A stretch of 64,000 nucleotides of DNA from Trileptium ribeirensis (GCA_030248225.1 JASANE010012817.1:1-64000), one strand, 5' to 3'. Positions 47,908-61,805 are shown, counted from the stretch's first letter. A program made the numbers and translations. Notes: generated from the sequence alone by a model not told the origin.

Positions 47908-48992
47908 CACGATTTTACACCTTATAGGTTGACTTGACGTCCCGACTTGCTACAATTTTATAAGTTTCTTGGCAAACCTCCTCCAGGCGAGTTCTGTTTT
48001 GAGCATGTTGAGCGATTGCACGGAGGGTGTTAGGTTGTTAGCGTCAGAGTCGAAGTCCTTCTGATTTCCCGTGGTCTTAGACGGATCAAAACAAAGTGGA
48101 TGCCTCTCGTCCATGGTTTTACATGACTTGTCGTTCTTGAGTTAGGATTAACGAATTTTCCTGAGTCGACCACGGTAAAATTTTCCAACGAGCACTAGGG
48201 ACTTGTCTCACTATTTGCGTTTACAGTTTACAAATTTACAGTTTAATGGACCGTTTGATGCTCATGCCGCTGTTTGAGCTTGAACTGACGCCGCAGTTGG
48301 GAACGGAGGACTAGCCTCCGTCGGGCTTTAGGAAGCCCCAAAATTTAATTTATTCGAACGAGCTAAGAAAGTTTGGGGAATACAAAAGACTAAACAAATT
48401 TTAGGAACTTCAGCTTGAGCATAAGGTATTAGCACTCCGCAAGGAGCGATTTTTATATACAGTCTTCCCACAATTTTGCCAGTATTCGATTTGTTCATTA
48501 GTAAAATGGTAATCACTAGCATTGTATAGGTATCAATCCCCTGACTATTCTAGTCCTCCACAGCCTCATAACGCTTTATAATGTTTACGTTGAAACCGTC
48601 TTGACCAGACCATTAAGTTTACTATAGTTCATTATACAACGTTTACATGGTTAAGCTTGGTAGTAGCGCCTAGGAAATTATTCTCTACTAAAACAAACTG
48701 ACGGCATGACCAGGTGCCACACCCAGCTGCGGTTGTCTCTTCGCAGGCACGTTAGGGTGCTCCCACTTTTAAAAGAAATCACAATATCCCAATTTCAATA
48801 AAGAAAAATCGCCTCCTCTTGCGAATCGCTTTGACCCCAAATCGAGCAAGTGCAAAACCCCGTTTTTCTTTGGAGCGACTTGATCGCTGAGTTTAGCCAT
48901 TCTTTTATTTTATATCTGGTTGCCCGTTAGGCTATGTACTATGTAAGACCCCGATTCAGTTTTCCACAGTTTTGCATTTGTCCTTTTATTTG
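47908..48992. other. Non-coding stretch
   Basis: I see no gene. Composition is intermediate in GC and no repeat pattern is clear apart from a short CAGTTTACAAATTTACAGTTTA duplication near 48222-48244. Confidence 0.45.
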
Positions 48993-49055
48993 CCAGTTTT
49001 GAGATTCGATCCTGCACGAGGAATTATTCCCGCTGCGACCAATCGACTATCGAGT
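48993..49055 (-). repeat. tRNA-like (SINE-type) sequence
   Basis: Read on the minus strand: an A-box-like TAGTCGATTGGTCGCAG, then CGGGAATAATTCC as a loop region, then a B-box-like GGATCGAATCTC. No full acceptor stem. It is immediately followed on the plus strand by two perfect hairpins. Confidence 0.5.
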
Positions 49056-49087
49056 TCTGATAGATCGAGTTGAAATTTTAGTAATAA

Positions 49088-49147
49088 CTCGACTGCACAA
49101 TTTCGATAGTGCAGTCGAGACACTGTACAATTACAATGTGTACAGTG
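49088..49147. repeat. Two adjacent perfect hairpins
   Basis: Hairpin 1 (49088-49119): CTCGACTGCAC and GTGCAGTCGAG, an 11-bp perfect stem with a 10-base loop. Hairpin 2 (49121-49147): CACTGTACA and TGTACAGTG, a 9-bp perfect stem with a 9-base loop. One base separates them. Confidence 0.9.
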
Positions 49148-51360
49148 CAGTAAGGCAATAGGATAAGTCATAAGGAACGGACAAGAGAAAAGAACAACAA
49201 AAGAAACAAAAGGAAAGAGAAAGAAGCCAACCAACGAAACACCAACCAAAAAGGGACGCAGGCGCGTCCGTGTTCGAAATGCCCTCGTCTCCCTGCCCGA
49301 AAGAGGCGCAGAAAACAAACCCGCAGGCCTAGCCCACCTTGTTGGGGAAACGGCGACTGATGTCACAGCGGGAGCCGGCTCCCCGAACGCCCCGTTTCAC
49401 TACGTAAATGCCAAAGCACTCCCAGAGTAGAAAATTCCGTCCCCACTGTGGGATAGCCGCGACCACCCGTCAAAACATTTAGAACAGCGACATTGGTCGC
49501 CTAGAAGATTGCCCAAGACGGCATTTGCTCGTGCCCACATTTATTTAGGCTGTCGAAACAACGACTAGGGGCTGCCCTTCAAAGTAAGTAAGCGGTGTGT
49601 CCAGCAAGCGTAATGTAGTTCAACCGTTGCCCCACCACCAAATTCAACCCCCACCGTCATAAGCCAACTACTCACGGATGTTTAGGACTAGGGACAATTT
49701 AGCTCCCGCTTGGACTACTAAAGACACTGATGCAAAAGCAATCTGCAAGTAGTGCAAAATCTGTCCTAAGGGTGGAACGTTGTGACAGATTCGATAGAGT
49801 CACAGGGTCCGAAATGCACCCCGGACGGAGCTTATCTATGTAGACTGTCATGCTGATACCCCGTTATTGCACTAGCGTCTATTGGTAACTGCTTGTTGAG
49901 GAGTCTACTGATAAATTTGCCAGGACCACGTATCGATGTACCGTATTCGGCCCACTTAATGTACCCATGTCTTAATCTGTATGTTGGATGCAAGCCATGA
50001 CTAGTGCGATGGTTCGTGCCTCTTTGCTACTGCACAGATTCAGTTGTGTCCGCTAGCTTCGGTACACTGTTGGCGTAATACCTACTTTCGTAACCTTCGC
50101 CGCAAGCATAGCTTCTGGCCCTCAAATGGCTAGCACACAAGTTATCCATCGTGATATCCCGCTTTACAATGATTAATGTAGAATACTTATAGCGCCGCGC
50201 GTTATTGAGAGCGAATTTTGAAGCATGCCAGAACGCATGACCCGAGCCATAGCCGAATTGGTTGTGGCTGACGATGAACGCCTCGGGCAGAGATTTTGGT
50301 CCGGATGTGCCGGGAACCCTTTTGCTCGTGATGCCCCTCCCCCTCTTTGCTGAGCAGTAGACAAGGGAACGACCGTTCGGACTGTCAGAAGGTTACAATC
50401 TTAGCTCTCATTGTCTCATGTTTGATTCTGATTTCGTGTTATTGACTAGTGCTGTATCAAACTGTAATTAAACTCTTGAAAATCATTTGACGCGTCCCGT
50501 GTTGTTGATCTCCTAGCGTAATAACTACGTCCAGATGGACGAGCCCACCCTTCGTGCCACGGCTTGCGGACGAAAATACCCCAAGCCCTGACACGAGCGG
50601 TCCGCTGCCAATATTGACATGTTTGGCTAATGGCTCTGCAGCGAGAGTGGTCCACCCAAAATTACTTATCAAACTCACTTGTGTAATAGTCACGCTCACA
50701 CAAAAGATAAAATTTATTAGGAAAACTTCATAACTAGACACTAATATAATCAAGTTACCACGTCCCCAGGTAAATAGTCCGACGTCAAACACTCAATGAA
50801 TGTCGGAAAGCTGTGGGGGCTACCTATGCTACAAATGACTAAAGTGTTCGACCGGGAGTAAATTAAGCGGAACTCTAAAATTTATCTAGTAAATCTAAAC
50901 TATCACGCCTTTTCACGTTAGATTACAATAGACAAAACAACTTCCTTTTAGACTAGTATAGGGAATAGCGGTTTGACATTATGACCTGTGAGCAGGTTTC
51001 GGTGTCAACCTCCCTAGGGGACCTCAGCAATCATAATGAGATACTAGACGCGTGCGCAACCAATCGGGCGCGGTGCGAACACACCTCGTGAAGCGCGCCT
51101 GCGGCCTGCTAAGCTCCATAGCTTCTTGAGTATGACCAAGAAAAGTGGCAAAATTATAAATCTCATGGTCCAGCCTTGAGGTTATGATAGCCGGGGTCGT
51201 ATGGGCATGGTGCTAGGAAGTTGCGCCATGCAGCTGCGTCCCGTTATTACACTTACGGCACACCGCGCCACAAAACAAAGCGTTGCGGGCTCCATGTCTG
51301 CCTAGACTGCCTTAGACTGCTATACTTTAGTGGATAACGTCGTTCATACGTATTTGCACA
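49148..51360. other. Intermediate-GC stretch without recognised gene
   Basis: No domain-bearing frame is found. Frames up to 111 codons (50457-50792, minus) overlap other frames on the same strand and show no family. The stretch may be remains of large transposon non-coding DNA, judged only by its composition. Confidence 0.4.
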
Positions 51361-53875
51361 ATTTTACATAAAAACGGCAGTCGGAAATAAAATATCTGGC
51401 ATGGGAACAATTAAATTTTGCGGTTACTTTAATTTTTTTGTAGTTTATGACATATCCGCCGAGTCTCCTTCATATCCCACCTACCCACCCAAATGGAGAT
51501 TTCGGTGCGCTAAGCACGGCACCGAATTAACGTAAATATGAGGAAAAAACAATATTCACATTTTGCCCTCATCTGTTTTGACCAATTTGTGTTAGTTTTA
51601 TCATTGTCTCACATTATGTTTCCAGCTGTTTCCTGGTTATTGGAAATTTGATACACTCTTCGTAAGGTTTTTTGGTTCGGTTCTTGTAAAATGATCTTCG
51701 TTTCAATTTTGCAAAATTTTAGTTTTAATCCGTGCAAAGATAGAGTGCTAGTGTGGGAACTAGATAATTGAGAATAGGATTCGAATGTTTTGAGCTGCGA
51801 TTTTGTAGTGAACAAAAACAAAATTCATTAAGAACATCTGCGTGCTTTTATGCTATTTTGCAATGACAACGATTTCTCTATGTGCTTAGCAACCATTTAT
51901 ATATGTCTGCTGTACGATGGAAATGTATATATAGAAATGTATGTATGTATAAACGATAGAACTGTGAGAGCCGGTATTTCTAAGTAAATTTCGGACGCTA
52001 CTGTAGTAGTTTATAAGGCATACATTTTTGTTTTAAAAAGGCATGCGATAACACACCATAAACTGTTTGTGTTATAACTGTTTATAAAATCGAAAACAAA
52101 CACAACGCAGCTTTGAAAGAGAAATGTATGCAGTGATTGCACGACTATGGCACAAATTTTAAGATTAATTATGAACAGCAGTTATCCGTTTTTGTAAAGC
52201 AATTGTAGAGAATAAGCTACTATTCGAGAATGGGGTTGCTTGAGTAGAATATGCATGAATACTGCAGCTGTATAATTATTGGAGTTACTTATCGAAAAAC
52301 TGCTACATATATTTTGTTAAAAAATTGTTAAAACAGATAATGTAACAAAATTTTAGATAATCGGTTTTTTTCAATTGTGTATAGAACAATAACAACAGAT
52401 GACCTATATTCCTTTCAAGAAAAAATCACTAATAAATTTAACGATTTGACGAATCGAGTATGCTGTAAAAATAAGATCGAATTTTCTAGCTGTCGTTAAT
52501 GTTTTATAGTGACTAAATTTAAGTGTGTGTTATAAAAATTGTAACAATCGCATTTGTATCAAAATTTAATTATGGGTAAAATTTATTGTTGCTGCTTATT
52601 GAGTTAGATTATTTCTACGAATACCATATATTCAAAAATTCTGTTATTAATCCTTTTTTAGAGTAATTTATGCTAAATTTCAACAACTAGTCAAAACTAG
52701 ATACTCCGCTGTGAACTTTCTGTTTGGGAACATTGTGTTTATCAGTTAACCAGTTCAATACAAAAACCACATTTAATAGTAAAACAACAACCAGTGGCGA
52801 TCATTAGTACATACTTTATAAAAATACAATCTTGAACCTTAAACCAAGCTGTTTTATTTATTACTGAGATACAGGTGCCATTAACCAATGTTGGATCTGG
52901 CTTTCGTCGGGTATGTTTTGGACCTTATATTCCTTAGCAAAATTCTAGACATTCCTGAAATCAGCAGTATACGTCCGCCATATACGTCAAAGATGGACTG
53001 GTAGCACATGAACCACATATAGAACCATAAGTTTTCAAGCCTTAAATAAACTTTACATCAGTTTGGATCTAAAGTGAATGTTTGGTCTATTCATTCAATG
53101 GCTTATATGTTGCCAGGTGATATCAATGCAATGATTATGCATGCAGCCCATAATTTAACTGAAAATTTGTGAAGCAAATATCAGTCACGAGTAGTAGGAC
53201 GCAATAGCAATAATCACGACGTTTTGCTGTCATGCTACTATAGCTCTTGCCAGTTTAATCACATGAATGTGGTTATTCTCGATGTTATTTGTATTGTGCG
53301 CTGTATACGATGTTATGTATAAATTACTAAAAACATCAAGTGCAATAATGGATAGATGTGTCAGTCATTTGCTGAGGTATATAGCTGTTGTAACAAAATT
53401 CGGATTTATTGTCGTAACCGGGCAACAGGTCACGAATTACTTTCATTCAGCAAAGTCACTGAAGAAAAACGGATTTTAGTGCCTTCAAGAAATTGGAAGT
53501 TTTATTCACAACCGAATAGGACATGAGGCTGCGTCCCCCTTCTCCAAGACTCGGCTACGCCCCGCGACGAGTGGTCCTGGTCCAACTCTTCCTGACGCCG
53601 CCACACCCCCAGCGACCTTACTTGGCCATAGGCCGGCTTACCCCGCTGAACGCCGAAAGTCTACCCCTCGACAACGTAGCTACTTCTTCTTGGACTTCAG
53701 ACCTCGGTCCGTGTGTGACTGTATGCATGGAAACGTTTAGCGGTTTTTCTACGGTCATAGCATCTATAAATTTCAAACTTTTAATACATCACCTGCAATG
53801 ATTTAAGTTGGCATTATTTATTGGGTAAACCTGATGGTGAATATAATTGTATAATCGAGAATGCCAATGTCATCA
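51361..53875. other. AT-rich non-coding stretch with one GC-rich patch
   Basis: No gene is seen. A GC-rich patch at about 53520-53720 opens a 92-codon frame (53523-53801) with no recognisable domain and atypical Pro/Arg-rich content; it is probably repeat DNA. Confidence 0.45.
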
Positions 53876-54130
53876 TAGGTGTCGATAGGGAGTTGAGCGG
53901 TTGCTTCCTAAGAGTGGGATCCGCAAACTATATTTGTCCCCTCCCTGCAGGCTTCGCGCACCATTAGGGGCACGGCGTAAGATTTTTGCAAAAATTTGGT
54001 TAAAATTAGCAAAAATTAGGGTAGAATAGCCTGAATGTCGGCGAGGATCTACCTCGAACCTAGCCCCTGAGAACCTCTCTCCTCGACGACCTCCACCAGC
54101 GACAGACTACCCCTTAACTCTACGAACCTT
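53876..54130 (+). repeat. Dispersed AAAATT-GCAAAAATT family, copy
   Basis: Opens TAGGTGTCGATAGGGAGTTG, has CTAAGAGTGGGATCCGC and CTGCAGGCTTCGC, then the typical TTTTTGCAAAAATTTGG and AAAATTAGCAAAAATT words, and a GC-rich end. The periodic block is shorter than in the 12, 19 and 24 kb copies. Confidence 0.6.
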
Positions 54131-57100
54131 CGACTCCTATGGTGTATTTGCAATGAGCGTTTGAACTTTGGCTGTTCATCGGAACCAAATTTCTACCAAA
54201 ACTAGCCATGATGCCTCAAGATGCCATCTGTTACTAAATTATAAGTGAATATTTTAAAATCAAATGTGAAAGATGTACTTCTTTCTTGATCAAATTTATG
54301 TGAGTTTTGTGCAATGTTTGACCAATGCATTTTATCTGCAATAAAACGATACATGTCCATAAATTTATCACGTTATACTAACAAAATCTATCTGTCTCAT
54401 ACAGCTTTTTTCATAAAAGAGTGAATCCATAAAAGAGTGAATCCGAAAATACATATAAATACAATTCAGCATGTCTATCAAATATGAGAGTTGCAGCAAA
54501 CCTTTGAAGTAATCGGGTCTTAATCCGTTATACCTCTGTCATCCATCTACACCAGCGTTTATGCATCGTGAACTACTCCGTGACTATCAGTCGGGCGTGA
54601 CTGAATATTCGTAAGACTTGTGAAGACAAGAGCAACAGGTTTGTTTAGTGAATGGCTAGCAATGAATTTCTAAAGCATTCGGCGTGCATTCTGCTTTGTA
54701 ATCCAAATACTGTGAATTTAACAAATTTTCGAACAAACAATTTACAAAAGTTTGAGAATGGAAGCATTCTTTTTGTTGAAAGTGGTCATTGGATTGTTTG
54801 GGCAGTGGAATGAGATGATGATAAGATTAATTCTTAGCCATTTATGAAACATCACTTAATATTAAAATGATATTGGCACTACCGGTATAATGTTCAGGAT
54901 CAGTAGCCAAAAATTGACTCTTGCAACAATGATTGAAATGAACTTAACTGGGTTGGACACCGCATATTGTATACATCCAGTCTTGGTAAATGGCGAAATG
55001 TAGATAAATGTTGCAACTTATCTTGTTATAAAATTTGTATTTCCTTCAACATTTCAAAACAGTTCTTCCTAATTTCCTGTCAAATTTTTCATGGCAACCT
55101 CGATCAATTTAAGCAAATTCTTCTTTTTAATGCGAAATTTTTTTCACTCATTTCCAAAATCTAACTTAAATTCCTAGGCGATGATTTATTCTTGAGGTGA
55201 GCTAAATCTTACTCTTTGGTGAAAACAAAGGTACTTACAGCAGCTAAGCAACATATTTTGTTTGTCTTAACTATACAATATATGAATATTCTATATTGAG
55301 AAAATTACAACATTATTGTATCGCATGTTAATCAAAATTGTGTTAAAGCTGCAGTTAGCTCGTAACGGTGCTGTCTAAGTGTTGAGCAAACTTAATCCGT
55401 TTTCTATTAACATTAAATTTGTTTAAACTATCTTCTGTTGATTCTTGTATTAGCGTAAGCCTAACAGCTGATAACAATTAAACCTACGTTCTATGGAAAA
55501 TGAGTGCAAAACTTTTTGTATACGACTAAAGTACTCAACATTTGTTGGAACAAAATTCACAGTAAAATATGACTCAGTTGTAGTAACGCAGGTTGAGACA
55601 GAGTCAATTTAGTCAAATTTTACTGAGTGGTTTTTATTGTGTATAGTCGAATTTCCCGAGTTATACATTGGTTTTATTAATCTCGCAGGCGTAGTCAGCT
55701 GCATTTTCACAGCATAATATATACAAAAAATTGACTGTGTGGGGTAGGTCACTAATAAATCTTTCGCTGCCCGGCGTTTAGAAGCAACAAATTTCCAAAC
55801 AATTGCGGTATTGCCAAGCACTAATATTTGACCTTTGATTCCGATGAGACCTATTCGTCTTTTTCACGTTAGAACAGCCGGCAACATGAATGTGAATATG
55901 TTGCGCGTTGACATTTAGTTGTATTTTCTCTACTTCTTAACATACTCAAATATGTTTATTGTATGGAGATCTCGTCTGATGCTAGGCGCTATTACTGCTA
56001 CAAAACAAAGTAACAAATAATTTGTGTCACCAAAGCGACACATGCGGTATCAAATTTGAACATCAGATAATATTTAATACAATTTGTTATTTTACTAAAA
56101 TGAAATTTTACAAGTTCCTAGTACATATGTTTCAAATGGCATACTCAGATTAATATACATCCAGCTCCAATGAGCACGATTATCGTGGATTAAACCGTAT
56201 TATGAATTTGTTCCACTATCGTTAGAACTGTCTTTAAACCTGAAGCTTCGTATTTGAAGGCTAAGTTGTTCTGAGGCCCCATCAACCAAATAGCAAAATT
56301 GCTTTACTTCCGCGATCCAACAATTTCAACGCCGTGGTGGTATAATTTGAATTAAATTTTTTTGAAACACAAATAAATTGTAACAAATTGAATATAAGCA
56401 TAAAGATTGCATTAGAAATAGCAGCTTTTCAACAAAAGCAAGTTTCAATATAATATGAAAGTTAGCTGTATCGAAAATCAACCACGCTAAAACATCGGAA
56501 GCCCCGAAAGATATATCGAGTTTCTACGCTTTGTTATGTCAATTTTTATTTCACTTGGGAATATAAATGTTACTTCGAGTTTATATGAGTTTTAACCGTG
56601 CTACCCTGTTTTGTTTATAATCATTTTTTACCATTTCCTGCAATTGATATCATGTATAAAATAAGATTTCGAATATAGCACACCGTTAGCTTCGATAATT
56701 TTGTGAACGGTCCCTTACTTCTTCTGCGGATATTTCGTCCCACAATAAGTTTTTTTATCTTGACTTACTCCAGTATTAATAGGATATTGATTGTGTAACA
56801 GTAAACGTGTGTATCATTTTGATGACCCAGGTTGTTTTAAATGGATGTCAACAAAATACTACTGAAATGTTGCCTTATAGCGGTTTATTGGCTAGTTGAT
56901 TAAATATTTATAGCTGATGCTAATTCTACCTAGAACCTACCGCAATTGTACAGAACCCAAGCAGTACATTCATCAATTCAACTTTTAATATTTCGCTAAG
57001 TTTATGTCTAGGATTAATGGGAATATCAAACCAAAGTGGTCGTCATCTTGCACTCGAAAAAAAATAAAATTTTTATTGCTTTGACTAATATATATGATAC

Positions 57101-58680
57101 TCATGCTGGTTATTTTTTACAGCGGTAAACCGCTAGACTCAGCGAAAGTTGTGAAAAGACGTGGAAGAGAAACAACCGATTTACTACGGAAAGGTAACTG
57201 TGAAGTAAACACCGAAATATGGAAAAACATATTAAATTGTGATATTTGGAGCTAATAATTAACTAATAGCTTGGTACATGCCTTATATTTGTCTTTATTT
57301 AATTTTGACCACCTAAGCTGTTACCAAGAAAGTTTTATTGTTTATTTTACTGTCCTGTAACTTTCACCGCGACCAATATTCCGTGTTTAATGTTTTTCAT
57401 TTGTTCTGTTTTTATAATTGTTTAATGAGTGGGTTATTAATTCGGAAAAAGTTGTAATTGTTGTACAGGTGGTGTAGTCGATCGCACAGTAAAGTCATCT
57501 AATATAGGACGACGCCAAAACTAAACTCAAATAAAAACAATTTTCAAACACAAGGTATTGTAAGAAACGTACTACTCACACTCGTAGCTGTTACGAAGTA
57601 CGCTGATGGTATTTAGTTTTTTGGAATAAAATTTAGAACAAATCTTTAAAATTAATGTAATAAACTAACTCCGTTTAAACACGGCTAGGTCAAGTTGCAA
57701 ACCTTTTTATCATAAGGAGAGACGTGGGCTACGATTCTAAAATCAGCTCGAACCTAAAGCGAATGTTTTAAATCTTAGTCTGAAGACATGACAAGACTGA
57801 CGTAATGGCAGGATAAGTCAAAATTATAGGCTCAGCAATGAATAGTTTAAAATGGTAGTCGCTGATGAATAAAATGCATAAAGAAGCTAAAAAGGCCTTA
57901 TCGGATGATTATGCCAAAATAAAGCCACCGTACACATTTTGCATGTTCTTCACGTTTTACAAATGTTTGAAGTACATTCAATGTCAAGCGCTACAACAGC
58001 TAATGTCATCGCAGTCTTCTACAATACAGATGCAATATTTTCCAAAATACACAAAAGAAACACAGTATATACTCTGTTTTAGCTCGCTTTGGTTGATTTA
58101 AAATTCAGAATACTGGTGTTTCTTAAGCAAACAATGTTCATTGAACATGAAATTTCACCATCCCACACTTGAACATCCTAGTAAATGAATACACTATTAC
58201 CTACTACGGCTAAAATAAATTATTAATGTATCTGCTATAATAGATAGACAGTTTGTATCATTTATTCAATTTATGATTTATTCAGTGAATAGTAGAATTC
58301 AGCGGGAGCACCTTTATGTGGAATACAAAGATTCAGTTTGATATATTATTGAGAATATTTTAAACCGTTTATTGATAATGGCTAAGTAGTCAGAAATAGG
58401 AGGAATTTTAAGTTTATTATCGGTGTTCTAGGTACCAGGACTGTGATGTGGAAATGGTATATGTGATTTGGTAAAGCCTAAACCTTTCTTGGTATGCTTC
58501 AGTGGGATAATAAAATTTCATACGTTTTGCAGCCAAGCACAATGCAATAAATATGTGCAAAATTAATGAAGATTGGTGTTTGGCACATTATAGTTTCGAA
58601 ATCGTTTTTAAACTTCAGATATACACTATATAAAAGCCTACATACATGGTCATATTTAAATACGTAAGTGCTAAACATAC
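54131..58680. other. AT-rich non-coding stretch
   Basis: No gene is recognised. A small direct repeat of ATAAAAGAGTGAATCC lies at 54414-54445. The 78-codon plus-strand frame at 57865-58101 (Lys- and Gln-rich, four Cys) has no family match I know. Confidence 0.45.
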
Positions 58681-58684
58681 ATGA

Positions 58685-59215
58685 TTTAAATTTATATACC
58701 TCTATATTGTATACTTGATATATAACATACGTGCTCATAGGGGGTATGGTACCCTCCATGAAGCTCCAACCGCAACCCATACCCGAGGCGTCGTCTGCCC
58801 CTCTTCCGTCTAACAGGTGGTCCGACCACCCTCCCCTGACGGGGTCTCGGGCGTCAAACACATAAGCCCCGACGACGCCGCACTCCCGCTCCCAACGACA
58901 TCCCGTTTGACGATAATATGTCTTCCCCCCAACGACCTACCTCCCCCTGGACGACCACTACATCTCATATATATAATTCATATATAACATACCTCCTCAG
59001 ATGGGAATAGGGGTTACCCTCTCTGAGGCTCCGACCCTCACCCCCGAGGCCGCGGCTGCCCCTCCTCCGCCTGACAAATGATACGACCTCCCTTCCCAAA
59101 TGGCGCTGAATACAAAGCCCCCTACGTACCACCCGGTAGGCTGAAGACCTTCTTCAGTTAACCCAGCTACCACCTTGCACTTCGGACCTGGCCCATATAT
59201 GATATATAATTCACA
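58685..59215 (+). repeat. GC-rich repeat, two diverged copies
   Basis: Copy 1 begins near 58715 with GATATATAACATACGTGCTCATAGGGG. Copy 2 begins near 58975 with CATATATAACATACCTCCTCAGATGGG. Both then have GGTACCCTC/GGTTACCCTC, AGGCTCC- or AAGCTCC-like sequence, CCCGAGGC, CTGCCCCTC and a CCGACCACC or CGACCTCCC segment, ending in a TATATATAATTCA border. The unit is about 260 bp. Minus-strand frames of 100-120 codons here follow the repeat and are not called genes. Confidence 0.65.
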
Positions 59216-59875
59216 ATTGAAGCATTTCCAATGCATGGGAGCCACAAGAACGCAAAATATATTAAAATGTATGTGCAAGCAGTCATGTCTATTATGCACA
59301 CGTTAATAATGACACTGTTGTGTGTTGTACGTATGCACTTATATCCATATAGTAGATATGTTTATATATGTATAAATTTTGTTATATATTGATATATTAA
59401 ATATGGGCTATATATACATGAAATGATATAAGGACACACAGAGATATCAGGTTGAAACAGATGGTCAAACTGTCGTAAAATTTCGATTCTATTCGCTGCA
59501 GTACTGGTTAAAAAATTTTAATATGAACTAATATTTACTTATCAAGTACGATTTTGGTTTATTTTGATTGGAATTTATGGTCTTTGTGGCGTGCTATGTG
59601 TATGTGTTATTTGTCGAATTTAGACAGGTCTATATATTTTATTTAAATGTGCAACAATATATTTAAACTTAATGGTTAAATTAATGAAATATAAAAATGA
59701 AGAATGGGATTTCAACACAATACAGCATAAATTTTTTCTGTTTCTTTGGCATACACGAGACTACAATACTGCAATGTTCTGCTTCTGAAACTTGTGGATA
59801 AAATTCGGAAATGAGGTTTCATCAACCCGCCCCTTTTAATACAAAGCGTAGCTTGTGCAATATTGAATAAAATTT
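59216..59875. other. AT-rich non-coding stretch
   Basis: TATATA-rich sequence without recognised features. Confidence 0.5.
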
Positions 59876-59877
59876 TG

Positions 59878-59942
59878 CTCGACCTCGGCTTGAACCTGGA
59901 TTTGTCGGGTGCTAGTCTTGTCCGCTAGCAACTACGCTGTTT
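59878..59942 (-). repeat. tRNA-like (SINE-type) sequence
   Basis: Minus strand: an A-box-like GCGTAGTTGCTAGCGG and a B-box-like GGTTCAAGCC about 35 bases later. Acceptor pairing is not evident. Confidence 0.5.
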
Positions 59943-60970
59943 AGGGCTGTTACTAGCTTTATTAAGAAACTTCAAAACGCGAGTGAACAACAACGAACGT
60001 ACAAGCGTACGCCGAATGACATACTTGGCAATTAACTCGCAACGCGATGTACGCTGCGACAAATGAGTCATTATACTGTAGTCCTCGTGAGCCTTGGGTG
60101 TCGTAGTTTTTCAGTAGAAAAGTTTTATATCTCGTGTGTTTAAGTTAATTTAATTGTGGTTCATCTTACTCCCAATATCTTTATTAAACCATCATGTAAT
60201 ATTAAACAAAATTATACAATAAATTGGTGGCAGAGCCACTTATCAATAATCCTCACTTCGACTGACAGCAATCTTGCGGCAATTAAAATTGCTAAGACTG
60301 CTGCGCAGTCGCTTAAATATCCTAAGTCTCGCAATTTTCGAAATGTCATCTAGAATCTAATTTTAGCTCAATTTTTGAAATGTTTTGAGTTAGTTCTGAA
60401 TTCCCAGAATCCACACCCAAAAATGAATCCAATTTAACATCCCACTTCACACTCAAAATCACACGGCAGTGCATAATCTCCTAAATACAGTCAACTATAC
60501 ACGCAACAATAAATGGAAAATCACAGTACAATGGTAAATTTATTTTCATCAAAACAAAAGTCGCAGCCCTATGTAAAATCCCACGACCGGATTTTGAAAT
60601 CGATACTAAAATATTAATTTTTACATTGCCATGTGCCCTTAAAACTTTGTTAAATCTAAATCACACACGCTAGGTACACACCAAAACAGAGTACAACAAA
60701 TGCACACTTATACACATTTTAACCAACCGTTACACATCACACACAAAACGCACAATTTATATACACAAACTTACAAAACACCTTACCGCTATAAATTATG
60801 TCAAACAGTTTTGTAACTTCGGTTAATAATACCCCCGAACTTGTTTTCGTTCAAGTATGGGTCACAAAATTCTGGTCAGAAGCTATTTAATGAAGCTATT
60901 TAACGCTATTTGCCCAATGTCAACCCAAAAACTAGAAAAAAGAAATCAAAATAACAAAAAAATAAAATAA
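59943..60970. other. Non-coding stretch
   Basis: No gene. From about 60400 to 60790 the plus strand is notably rich in CACA/ACACA words and poor in G, a strand-asymmetric low-complexity composition. Confidence 0.5.
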
Positions 60971-60972
60971 GG

Positions 60973-61033
60973 TCAGGTGGGAATAGAACGCACGAAAAAC
61001 CCGTCTACAACTCTCTAAACCAGTCGACTACCA
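60973..61033 (-). repeat. tRNA-like (SINE-type) sequence
   Basis: Minus strand: TTGGTAGTCGACTGGTTTAG (A-box-like), then a GTAGACGGG part, then GCGTTCTATTCCC, a one-step-degraded B box. It is followed on the minus strand by a T-rich stretch, the usual layout of a SINE. Confidence 0.5.
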
Positions 61034-61735
61034 AATTTATTAAGTCGACAGAATATAAAACTACTTATATTCACATAGCATAATTACATGCAGTCACACA
61101 GCTTAATGACACAGCGTAATCACACGCAAACACAGAAAGCTTGTTTTTGTCCTTTGTCAGACTGTGCTTTACAAAATTTTTAAATTTGACTTTGCGAAAA
61201 TCGTTCACTAAAATTATGTTGAACTTGGGCTGAAATTGACATCCTCAAGCCTAGTACACCGGGGTTTTAGATCCCTTACAGACACTAGGGGAATGGGTAC
61301 ATTGTTTTAAAGACACTAATTTAATAATTACTTGACGTTTAAAAAATCAGTTTTGGTGGGGAGACGTCTGTCATTTTTTAAGATTAGAATTGCAGCTTCT
61401 GAATCTTGGAGGGGCGCTAAAACATGCTCCAATTAATCTCAATTTTATCATTTTTTGGATAATAACACCGGCGTTATTCTTAAGGAAGCGACGTCGCCAC
61501 GATATTTACTTCGGCCATGACCAAAGAAAACACAAACAACACCTCGTCCCCTCCTGCGGCGACAGCCCTACCTCAATTATGTCAACACAAAATAACTTGT
61601 GTGTCTTTTTAAATTTGTTTACATAAGCGCTTTTCCATTATTCCAAATATTAATATTCTGTTGTCTCTTGTTTCGGTAAAAATTTTATCATGTTTTACTA
61701 TCATAAAACTCACATACGAAATTGACGTTTCAGAA

Positions 61736-61805
61736 CCACTCATAGCGCAGTGGTATGTTGTCCGCCTATCGAGCGGAAGCTCTTGAGTTCGAAGCCCAGA
61801 TTGTG
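61736..61805 (+). repeat. tRNA-like sequence, possible tRNA pseudogene or SINE head
   Basis: Plus strand: TAGCGCAGTGGTA (A box), TCCGCCTATCGAGCGGA (a 5-bp stem with a 7-base loop resembling an anticodon arm), then GAGTTCGAAGCCC (B box). The acceptor ends do not pair well, so a working tRNA is unlikely. Confidence 0.55.

Noticed and set aside
43284..50000. TM6-TM7 exon of the GPCR downstream of the retroelement
   Set aside because: No translation shows the CWxPY or NPxxY landmarks in a hydrophobic context.
58499..59299. Minus-strand genes of 100-120 codons
   Set aside because: Both frames sit in the two-copy GC-rich repeat and change content with it; no domain is seen.
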